Shown here in pieces: positions 23,774-29,973 of a stretch of DNA of 33,760 nt (position 1 is its first letter; each line of letters opens with the position of its first letter). Made by a program: the position numbers and the translations under genes. The notes beneath the pieces were generated by a model. It was given only the letters and a program-made list of their open reading frames with translations, searched no databases and had not been told where the DNA came from. Source of the stretch: Verrucomicrobium sp. BvORR034 (GTDB taxonomy: Bacteria; Verrucomicrobiota; Verrucomicrobiia; Verrucomicrobiales; Verrucomicrobiaceae); contig NZ_BATQ01000080.1 in NCBI RefSeq assembly GCF_000739635.1, positions 1 to 33,760 on the forward strand, given 5' to 3'.

Positions 23774-25777
23774 TCAGGGGGTTGCGGGCAGGAAGTCTTC
23801 GAGTCGGGCCTGCTCACTGCCAATTTTGACATCGGTGACGTACACGGTCTTGCGTTTCACGTTCGTCTGTTCCGCCTCGAAGGCGAGGCGCTTGCGCTCC
23901 TGGTCCACATGCCACTCCGGGTGGTAGATGCCGGTTTTCAGATAGGGGGTGTAGGCCACACCGATGGTGCCATATACATTCGGGCCCTTGCGCTCAAAGA
24001 CGGGCTTGCCATCGCGCCAGATTTTGGTGAGGCCGCTCTCTTCCGGTGACCACTTTGCCTGTATGATCCAGGAGACCCACTGACCGCGTTTCACCGGCTC
24101 TTCCAGCACCTGGCCCTGGCGGGTGGGGCCTGCCTGAGGTGAGCCGTAGCTCTGCGCGATGCGCCAGCGGTCATTGGCCACAGAGATGGCCAGATTGGAG
24201 AAGGTTGGCCGCCAGTTCCCGGGGACGCCGTGCCACTGCAAGACGATGTCCTGCCCTTTGGTCGGGTCGAAGATCCAGTCTTCCGGAATGAAGATGCGGG
24301 CGGCATACCAGCGTTCGTTGAAACTACTTTCAGAGGGCAGGGAGATTTCAGACCGGAAGGAGTTGGGAGCGCGCTCCACGTTGAAGCGTACGGCCTTGGT
24401 GCCCGCCGGCATCTTTGGCGCATCCACCACCTGGATGCACTCCGGGGTGGGGGCGGGCAGTGAGTAGCGGTCGTCTTCAGAGAAGTTCCAGCGGGCGAGC
24501 CCGGCGTCCTGGAAGTCGTCCGCAAACAGGATGCGCTGCTTCGTCTTGAAGACATCCGCGGCCCGCACCCGTCTCGTCGCGGCAGGGGTGGAGGTGTGGT
24601 TGAAGAGGGAGGTCCACAGCAGCGGCTGGGTGATGGGATTGTTCCGCCGGATTTCAAAGTCCTGGGGGTCGGGTTTCAGCCTGTGCCAGAGCATCAGATA
24701 TTTTTCCTCGTGCAAGGCCAGGCCGCCGAAGAGCAGCGCTGGCTGCCTTACTGGCCAGCCCTCCCAGGCATTCACATCCGGGGCCTTTGGCCAGGAGGAT
24801 TTGTCCGCCAGGTAGGGGTGGAGGAAAGCCACGGCCTTGGCCATGTTTCTGCCGTCCGGCGCGGTGAAGGTCCAGAGATTGTCTGACGGTGTGGAGAGGA
24901 GCTGGCACAGCGCCGCCATGAGGTCGAGCTGGAAGATGGAGTAGGCGTAGGGCTTGGTGCGGGCCAGTTCAAAAGGGAAGCCGCCATCACCGCCCATCTG
25001 CATGGGCACGAAGATTTCCTTGAACTGGCGGCGGCACTCGGTGAGCAGCGCTGCATCCCCGGTGAGTGTGGCAAAGGAGGCCACCTGCAGCCAGTAGGCC
25101 ACGGCATGGTTGTTCTTTGCGGTGGCCTCATTCTTGCCCTTCGGGCTTTCGATAAACCACTTCGTGTAGTCCACGAACCACTGACGCAGGCTGGCAAAGT
25201 CCTCCTTAGACAGGGCCTTGGAGTCACGCAGGGCAAGGATGGACAACGGCACCTCGATGAGATGCAGGGTATCGATCAAGCCCGTGCCACGTTGCGGCGT
25301 GGCCTTGCCGACGATGGCCTGGGCGTAGTCCAGGCTGGGATGCATGCGGGTTGCCTTGTCGATGAAGAACACCTTCAGCAACTCCACCGCCTTGGCCGCA
25401 TAGCGTTCCTCCTGGGTCAGCAGATAGGCGGCCGCCAGGGCGGAGGTGGCATCGCGCATGGCCATGAGGGACTTGCGATGCTCATTGAAGTTCTCCGGGT
25501 TCGACTGGCCGTCCCGCATGAGGTAGGGCTTCCCGTCCGGCTTTGCGGGATCGGGCCAGTAGTAGTCGCTCATGGAAAAGAACTCGTCAGGCCGGCCTTC
25601 GCTGAGCGGGGAGCGGTCGGACGTGATGGACACCGGCTGCATCGTCAAGGCAGCATCCGCCCGGGTCAGAATTCGCTCCCGATCCTGTTTGGCAACCCGG
25701 GAAGGGCCAGGCGCGGCGGCGGGTGAGGAGAGGGCAAAAAGGAGGGCCGGAAGGGCCGCGAAAAAAAGTTTCGTCAT
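23774..25777 (-). CDS. Two-domain exported polysaccharide lyase (alginate-lyase-like PL5 plus concanavalin-type lyase)
   Basis: The product is 667 residues. A signal peptide (MTKLFFAALPALLFALSSPAA) starts at the ATG at 25777; the open frame continues upstream but overlaps the divergent promoter region. Residues about 60-390 resemble the alginate-lyase (PL5, alpha/alpha-toroid) fold, with the conserved NNHAVAYWLQVASFA (about 222-236, catalytic-type Asn-His) and FELARTKPYAYSIFQLDLMA (about 269-288, candidate Arg and Tyr). Residues about 415-660 resemble PL20/heparin-lyase-I-type jelly-roll domains: FADDFQDAGLARW, FRSEISLPSESSFNERWYAARIF, DIVLQWHGVPG and the Lys/Tyr-rich C-terminal part. The fusion suggests use of uronate-containing polysaccharides from algae or plants. 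The substrate is inferred from family only. Confidence 0.8.
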   Translation of the reverse strand: MTKLFFAALPALLFALSSPAAAPGPSRVAKQDRERILTRADAALTMQPVSITSDRSPLSEGRPDEFFSMSDYYWPDPAKPDGKPYLMRDGQSNPENFNEHRKSLMAMRDATSALAAAYLLTQEERYAAKAVELLKVFFIDKATRMHPSLDYAQAIVGKATPQRGTGLIDTLHLIEVPLSILALRDSKALSKEDFASLRQWFVDYTKWFIESPKGKNEATAKNNHAVAYWLQVASFATLTGDAALLTECRRQFKEIFVPMQMGGDGGFPFELARTKPYAYSIFQLDLMAALCQLLSTPSDNLWTFTAPDGRNMAKAVAFLHPYLADKSSWPKAPDVNAWEGWPVRQPALLFGGLALHEEKYLMLWHRLKPDPQDFEIRRNNPITQPLLWTSLFNHTSTPAATRRVRAADVFKTKQRILFADDFQDAGLARWNFSEDDRYSLPAPTPECIQVVDAPKMPAGTKAVRFNVERAPNSFRSEISLPSESSFNERWYAARIFIPEDWIFDPTKGQDIVLQWHGVPGNWRPTFSNLAISVANDRWRIAQSYGSPQAGPTRQGQVLEEPVKRGQWVSWIIQAKWSPEESGLTKIWRDGKPVFERKGPNVYGTIGVAYTPYLKTGIYHPEWHVDQERKRLAFEAEQTNVKRKTVYVTDVKIGSEQARLEDFLPATP

Positions 25778-25931
25778 GGATGGCGGGTGGGCGACAAATG
25801 TCCTGCCGCGTTCCGGGGTTGCGGAATATTTTACAGATGCCGTCGGGCAGGGCCGCCTATTGTCAAAAGGCGCTCGGGATGAGCCTTGCATCCCGTCGCA
25901 AAAAGAGGGTTGCAATTTTATGCGGCTCAAA

Positions 25932-25950
25932 TACTCTTGATTTAAGAGTA
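25932..25950. promoter_or_regulatory. Perfect 7-bp inverted repeat upstream of the winged-helix regulator (putative operator)
   Basis: TACTCTT-GATTT-AAGAGTA at 25932-25950 is a perfect inverted repeat with a 5-base spacer, 14 bases before the regulator's GTG and about 155 bases from the divergent lyase start. A TTGCAA at 25910-25915 upstream could be a -35, placing the palindrome over the -10. It probably serves an autoregulatory operator; this is inferred. Confidence 0.5.
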
Positions 25951-25964
25951 ATCTGAAACGAAGA

Positions 25965-26315
25965 GTGAGTGCGCCCCAGCCCATCGACTTCTCCAACCTG
26001 GACACCGCCGTGCACGGTCCCGTCCGGCTGGGGTTGCTGACGGCGCTGCAGTCTGGTGGGCCGATGGACTTCACGACGTTGAAAGGCCGGTTGAAGACTG
26101 CGGATGGGGCTCTAGGGCTGCATCTGCAGAAGCTGGAGTCGATAGGCTACATCACGGCGACGAAGCGCTTCATCGGCAAACGGCCGAACACCACCTATGA
26201 ACTGACGCACCCGGGCCGCACGGCGCTCTTTGAGTACCTGGCCATCATGCAGCGGCTTATCGATTCGATGGATCTCGCCCAGTGGGAAAAGTCCAAGTCA
26301 AAACATCAAACCTGA
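25965..26315 (+). CDS. Winged-helix transcriptional regulator (HTH_34 / PF13601-like)
   Basis: This 116-residue regulator (GTG start) contains a MarR/ArsR-type winged helix. Helix 1 is LDTAVHGPVRLGLLTALQSGGP. The helix-turn-helix and wing follow in DFTTLKGRLKTADGALGLHLQKLESIGYITATKRF and IGKRPNTTYELTHPGRTALFEYL. It resembles the PF13601 regulators that often precede a small membrane protein. Its partner here begins only 8 bases after its stop, which makes an operon almost certain. It is divergent from the lyase gene, and a perfect palindrome sits just upstream, so it may regulate its own operon and perhaps the lyase. Confidence 0.85.
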   Translation: MSAPQPIDFSNLDTAVHGPVRLGLLTALQSGGPMDFTTLKGRLKTADGALGLHLQKLESIGYITATKRFIGKRPNTTYELTHPGRTALFEYLAIMQRLIDSMDLAQWEKSKSKHQT

Positions 26316-26323
26316 CCGGTCCT

Positions 26324-26800
26324 ATGGAAAACCAGCATCCCTCCGTTCCGCCAACGTTCGCACCGGTGGCCCCGCCTCCACAGCCGATGTCCCCGCAGCA
26401 ATTGCAGTCAGACATGGAGACGATCCGTTCGATTCTGAATGAGTCGCCTGCCAGCAAGGGGCCGCACCGGCTCATCCTCGCCGGGGCCAATATCTTCTGC
26501 GGTCTCATGCCCCTGGTGGCGGTGCCCTTCATCTTGCTGGGCACGGGCATTCCCGCCATGGTCGTGCCGCATGAGGAGGGGTCATTCATCCCGCTGGTCA
26601 TCGGCCTCGCCATCTCCGCGTTTCTGGTGCTCTTTGCCATCCCGTTCTTCCTGGCGGGGTGGGGGTTGTTCAAGGACCGCAGTTGGGGGACGGTGGCGGC
26701 GATTGTGGCCGCGGTGCTGAACGTCATGAATGTGCCCTTTGGCACGGCGATCTCGATCTACACCTTCTGGGCTCTGGCAAAGAACAAGCTGACGAGTTGA
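26324..26800 (+). CDS. Small integral membrane protein, operon partner of the winged-helix regulator
   Basis: The 158-residue product has a Pro/Gln-rich soluble N-terminus of about 60 residues. Three or four membrane helices follow, including RLILAGANIFCGLMPLVAVPFILLG, LVIGLAISAFLVLFAIPFFLAGWGL and WGTVAAIVAAVLNVMNVPFGTAISIYTFWAL. The last part resembles small 'DUF4064-like' or related membrane proteins. I cannot name the function. The ATG at 26324 is preferred over a GTG-type extension at 26282 that would overlap the regulator. PF13601-type regulators with a membrane protein partner usually control that partner. Confidence 0.75.
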   Translation: MENQHPSVPPTFAPVAPPPQPMSPQQLQSDMETIRSILNESPASKGPHRLILAGANIFCGLMPLVAVPFILLGTGIPAMVVPHEEGSFIPLVIGLAISAFLVLFAIPFFLAGWGLFKDRSWGTVAAIVAAVLNVMNVPFGTAISIYTFWALAKNKLTS

Positions 26801-26882
26801 TGCTCCTGCTGGCCTGGCGAGGTTCAGCGGGAGGCAGATTTCACGTTGAGTTCTGGGCAGGCTGGCCCATAGCCTTCCGCTC

Positions 26883-28148
26883 ATGCCGGAAAATTCCATC
26901 GAACTCGTGCGGACCACGCTGGACGGCCTCTACCGCTCGGAATCTGGTCGCATTCTCGCCACGCTCATCCGGTTGCTGGGTGACTTTGACCTGGCGGAGG
27001 ACGCCATGCATGACGCCTTTGCCGCGGGACTGGAGCGCTGGCCGCAGGAGGGCGTGCCGGCCAATCCCCGTTCCTGGCTGATCTCCACCGGGCGACACAA
27101 GGCCATCGATGGGCTGCGGCGTCGGGCGCGGTTCGATGCTTCACAGGACAAGATCGCGGACCAACTCCTGCCCAGCGGTGACTTTGCCCCTGCTGATGTG
27201 GGGACGGAGTCCGACGAGAGCGTGCCCGACGACCAGCTCCGCCTGATCTTCACCTGCTGTCATCCCGCCCTGGCACCAGAGGGGCGGCTGGCGCTGACGC
27301 TGCGGGAGGTCTGCGGTCTGACGACGGAGGAGATCGCCCGCGCCTTCCTCACCACCGCGCCTACGCTGGCGCAGCGCATCGTGCGGGCCAAGGCCAAGAT
27401 CCGGGACGAGCGCCTGCCGTATCAAGTGCCAGCGCCGGAGGAACTGCCAGCGCGTCTGGATGCGGTGCTGCAGGTGGTGTATCTCATGTTCAACGAGGGC
27501 TACTCCGCCTCAGCAGGGGCGTCGCTCACGCGGGCTGATCTTTCTGGCGAGGCGATCCGCCTGGGGCGTTTGTTGCTGGAGTTGTTGCCTGAACCCGAGG
27601 GGATGGGGCTGCTCGCCCTTATGCTCTTGCAGGAGTCTCGCCGTGCCGCACGGACGTCGCCATCGGGTGAACTGATCCTGCTGGAGGATCAAGACCGCAC
27701 GCAGTGGGATCGTGCCCTCATTGCAGAGGGCGTGAAGCTGGTGGAGCGGGCGCTGCTTTCGCGTCGCTTCGGCCCCTACACGTTGCAGGCAGCGATCGCG
27801 GCGGTGCATTCTGAGGCGGCCTCTGCCGCTGCCACGGACTGGCCGCAGATCGTGGCGCTGTACAATCTGCTGGCCCGTGCGGTGCCCTCGCCAGTCATTG
27901 AGCTGAACCGCGCGGTGGCCGTGGCCATGAGGGATGGACCCGAGGCAGGGTTGGCGTTGATCGATGGCCTGCTCCAGCGCGGTGTGTTGACGGAGTATCA
28001 CCTGGCTCATTCGGCGCGGGCGGATCTCTGCCGGCGTCTGGGCAGGAAAGGGGAGGCGCGTGCCTCGTATGAGCGTGCTCTGGCGCTTACCCAGCAGGAG
28101 CCGGAGCGGCGATTTCTGGAGAAGCGGCTGCGGGAGCTGGAAGAATAA
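26883..28148 (+). CDS. ECF42-type sigma factor with C-terminal TPR-like domain
   Basis: This 421-residue protein has an N-terminal sigma region 2 (about 1-75: LIRLLGDFDLAEDAMHDAFAAGLERWP, NPRSWLISTGRHKAIDGLRRRA). A region 4 helix-turn-helix follows at about 120-175 (RLALTLREVCGLTTEEIARAFLTTAPTLAQRIVRAKAKI). A long C-terminal extension of about 240 residues includes VLQVVYLMFNEGYSAS and NRAVAVAMRDGPEAGL, hallmarks of the ECF42/SigJ-like group (DUF6596). In this group the extension is needed for activity and there is no anti-sigma factor. The DGPF/YCII gene directly downstream is its usual genomic partner, and an ECF42-type promoter lies between the two genes. Confidence 0.92.
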   Translation: MPENSIELVRTTLDGLYRSESGRILATLIRLLGDFDLAEDAMHDAFAAGLERWPQEGVPANPRSWLISTGRHKAIDGLRRRARFDASQDKIADQLLPSGDFAPADVGTESDESVPDDQLRLIFTCCHPALAPEGRLALTLREVCGLTTEEIARAFLTTAPTLAQRIVRAKAKIRDERLPYQVPAPEELPARLDAVLQVVYLMFNEGYSASAGASLTRADLSGEAIRLGRLLLELLPEPEGMGLLALMLLQESRRAARTSPSGELILLEDQDRTQWDRALIAEGVKLVERALLSRRFGPYTLQAAIAAVHSEAASAAATDWPQIVALYNLLARAVPSPVIELNRAVAVAMRDGPEAGLALIDGLLQRGVLTEYHLAHSARADLCRRLGRKGEARASYERALALTQQEPERRFLEKRLRELEE

Positions 28149-28166
28149 CAAAAAAGTGTGCAGGGT

Positions 28167-28193
28167 GTCGAATTCCAGGATTGGCAATCGACT
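28167..28193 (+). promoter_or_regulatory. ECF42-type promoter upstream of the DGPF/YCII gene
   Basis: TGTCGA (28167-28172), a 17-base spacer and CGAC (28190-28193) fit the ECF42 consensus as I recall it (TGTCGA at -35 and CGWC-like at -10). It ends 60 bases before the ATG at 28254. So the sigma factor should drive its partner gene. Confidence 0.7.
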
Positions 28194-28253
28194 ACCTCAT
28201 GAAGCGGTCAAAAAACAAAGGCCGCTGTGAACTCGCCAACTTATTGAACCGAC

Positions 28254-28637
28254 ATGAAATACATCTGCCTTGGATACATCGAACCCAACAAGTTTGAGAA
28301 CCTGTCTGAAGCCGAGCGCAACGCGCTGGTGGACGCATGCTTCAGCTATGACGACGAGCTGCGGAAGAATGGCCACTTTGCCGGTGGCGAAGGCCTGCAG
28401 GGTCCGCAGTCTGCCGCCACCCTGCGCTGGGAGAATGGCAAGGTCGCGGTGACCGATGGGCCCTATGCCGAGACCAAGGAACAGATCGGCGGCATCCTCA
28501 TTCTGGAAGCGCGGGACTTGAATCACGCCATTCAACTGATGTCCAAGCACCCCGGAGTGAAGGCGGGTCCGTTTGAGATCCGGCCAGCGGCGGATTTGTC
28601 TGGGATGATGCAGGAAAGCGAGGAGCGGAGAGGGTGA
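28254..28637 (+). CDS. YCII-related (DGPF) domain protein
   Basis: The 127-residue product belongs to the YCII/DGPF family of small ferredoxin-like-fold proteins. Features are [36 protein letters not shown] at the N-terminus, [30 protein letters not shown] (the DGPF-type motif, here DGPYAETKE), and [17 protein letters not shown]. The function is not established; it always travels with ECF42-type sigma factors, and several are regulated by them. Usually the DGPF gene lies upstream of or next to the sigma gene; here it is downstream, with its own ECF42-type promoter. Confidence 0.9.
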   Translation: MKYICLGYIEPNKFENLSEAERNALVDACFSYDDELRKNGHFAGGEGLQGPQSAATLRWENGKVAVTDGPYAETKEQIGGILILEARDLNHAIQLMSKHPGVKAGPFEIRPAADLSGMMQESEERRG

Positions 28638-28649
28638 TTCGGTGGGGCG

Positions 28650-28673
28650 GTGCGTCAGTGCGTCAGTGCGTCG
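28650..28673 (+). repeat. Octamer tandem repeat (three GTGCGTCA units)
   Basis: GTGCGTCA occurs twice followed by GTGCGTCG, directly after the DGPF gene stop. It is a short microsatellite-like patch between the gene and REPIN array 3. Confidence 0.8.
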
Positions 28674-28695
28674 GTGGGCGGCGCTCGTAGGGAGG

Positions 28696-29128
28696 GCTTG
28701 TAGCTGCATTCGTGAGAATGCGGAATGGGCGGGTGCGAGCGGGCTTTTGGGGTGGGTTGGTGCTGCTGCGTACGTGCGGCCCATCCTGACCACGTTCTTA
28801 CGAACGCAGCCACGAGTGCAGGAAATAATCTGTGGGCGTGGGGGCGAGGAAGCTCGTAGCTGCATTCGTGAGAATGCGGAAGGGCGGGTGCGAGCGGCCT
28901 TTTGGGGTGGGTTGGTGCTGCTGCGTGCGTGCGGCCCATCCTGACCACGTTCTTACGAACGCAGCCACGAGTGCTGGAAATAATCTGTGGGCGTGGGGGT
29001 GGGGAAGCTTGTAGCTGCATTCGTGAGAATGCGGAATGGGCGGGTGCGAGCGGGCTTTTGGGGTGGGTTGGTGCTGCTGCGTGTAGGCGGCCCGCCCTGA
29101 CCACGTTCTTACGAATGCAGCCACGACG
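28696..29128. repeat. REPIN-like tandem array 3, three units (periods 156 and 155)
   Basis: Units start at 28696, 28852 and 29007 in the same orientation as arrays 1 and 2. Each has a left hairpin in GTAGCTGCATTCGTGAGAAT, a linker with GGGTTGGTGCTGCTGCG, and a right hairpin in CGTTCTTACGAACGCAGCCA (the last copy has one base changed in one arm, GAATGC for GAACGC). The linker differs from arrays 1 and 2 in sequence but not much in length. The array starts 59 bases after the DGPF stop. Confidence 0.9.
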
Positions 29129-29148
29129 GTATGGATCGCGTCAGGATT

Positions 29149-29219
29149 GTAGAAGAGCCGTCCCGGCTCTTTAGGGTGCTGGATGATGCGGGCACAAGAA
29201 CCTCGACGGCTCTCCTATA
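29149..29219. repeat. 71-base REPIN-like element, family 3, copy 1
   Basis: It begins GTAGAAGAGCCGTCCCGGCT and ends with a GACGGCTCTCCTA-type inverted motif. It is paired in the same orientation with a copy at 29536-29606. It lies 6 bases from the 3' end of the small membrane-protein gene. Confidence 0.75.
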
Positions 29220-29225
29220 TCGCCA

Positions 29226-29441
29226 TCACGACTTCCTTCGCACGATTCTCACCGCAATCACCGCCGAGGCGATCATCAACAAGAAGCCCAGCAACGCTGC
29301 GCCGGGGGCGTCGTCAGTCTCGCCGACATAGATGCCTGCGACCGCCAGGGCCACGCCGATGACGACGAGGCCCAGTGCCGCGATGTACTTGGTGGCAGGG
29401 GACTTCACGGGGGTGTCTCCCAGGAGTTCGGGCTTGCTCAT
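29226..29441 (-). CDS. Small two-helix membrane protein, function unknown
   Basis: The 71-residue product starts MSKPELLGDTPVKSPATKYI and has two membrane helices, IAALGLVVIGVALAVAGIYV and AALLGFLLMIASAVIAVRIV, joined by a short acidic loop (GETDDAPG) and ending RRKS. I chose the ATG at 29441, since the frame further upstream (to 29639) runs through a repeat. I do not recognise a family; small proteins of this type often have regulatory or structural roles in the membrane. Copies of the 71-base family 3 repeat lie on both sides of the gene in the same orientation. Confidence 0.6.
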   Translation of the reverse strand: MSKPELLGDTPVKSPATKYIAALGLVVIGVALAVAGIYVGETDDAPGAALLGFLLMIASAVIAVRIVRRKS

Positions 29442-29535
29442 AGGGGCACAGAGTACGCGCAGGGGATGAACGAATGATGAACCGCGCGTGAAATCGAGGT
29501 GAAATGGACCGGCTGGGTGGCGTTGCGTTGGGAAG

Positions 29536-29606
29536 GTAGAAGAGCCGTCCCGGCTCTTGGGGTTGCTGGGTGGTTCGAGGAACAAGAACCGAGACGGTTC
29601 TTCTAC
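29536..29606. repeat. 71-base REPIN-like element, family 3, copy 2
   Basis: Two hairpin motifs face each other: GTAGAAGAGCCGTCCCGGCT at the left and AAGAACCGAGACGGTTCTTC at the right. It is the second copy of 29149-29219 and is 13 bases from the 27-bp inverted-repeat element. Confidence 0.75.
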
Positions 29607-29618
29607 AGTGTTGAGCGC

Positions 29619-29830
29619 AAAGGAGGCGGGGTTTCCCAACCCCGCGGAGGAGCGGAGGATTGGACGCGGGTTGGCGGTAGAGCGTAATTAGCGGGGGAGG
29701 CGTCCGGTGTTGTTCGACTGAGCCGTCTAAAGACGGTACTCCAACCCTGCCGACGGACGTCTGGGGTAGATGGGTCGTTTGCAGCCGACGCGGAGTCACA
29801 TACGCGGGGTTGGGAAACCCCGCCTCCTTT
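29619..29830. repeat. MITE-like element with perfect 27-bp terminal inverted repeats
   Basis: The ends at 29619-29645 and 29804-29830 are exact reverse complements over 27 bases (key parts AAAGGAGGCGGGG and CCCCGCCTCCTTT). The 212-base element carries no coding capacity. Each arm also contains the hairpin GGGGTTTCCCAACCCC. A related right half is present near 15.7-15.85 kb. No target-site duplication is obvious. Confidence 0.8.
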
Positions 29831-29854
29831 AAGCCTCCCGGCAGGCGTCGCGCC

Positions 29855-29897
29855 AAAACAAAACGCCCCGACACAGCCTTCAAGCCATGCCGGGGCG
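29855..29897 (-). terminator. Terminator of the TonB-dependent receptor gene
   Basis: Read on the minus strand, CGCCCCG (29897-29891) pairs with CGGGGCG (29870-29864) and is followed by a T-rich tract, TTTTGTTTT (29863-29855). It lies 77 bases beyond the receptor's stop codon. Confidence 0.7.
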
Positions 29898-29920
29898 GGC
29901 AATCTACAGTGGAGCGACGT

Positions 29921-29955
29921 CTAACGTCTAACTCTTAACTCTTAACTCTTAACTT
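29921..29955 (-). repeat. Heptamer microsatellite, GTTAAGA/GTTAGAC type
   Basis: Five tandem 7-base units, seen on the minus strand as GTTAAGA or GTTAGAC variants. It sits between the terminator and the receptor's stop codon. It is related in unit to the GTTGGAC heptamers at 33624-33672. Confidence 0.75.
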
Positions 29956-29973
29956 ACCACTTTTTACTCTCCC

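Noticed and set aside
28655-29124. Open frames across REPIN array 3
   Set aside because: Same reason: products of repeated non-coding DNA, present in several frames at once.
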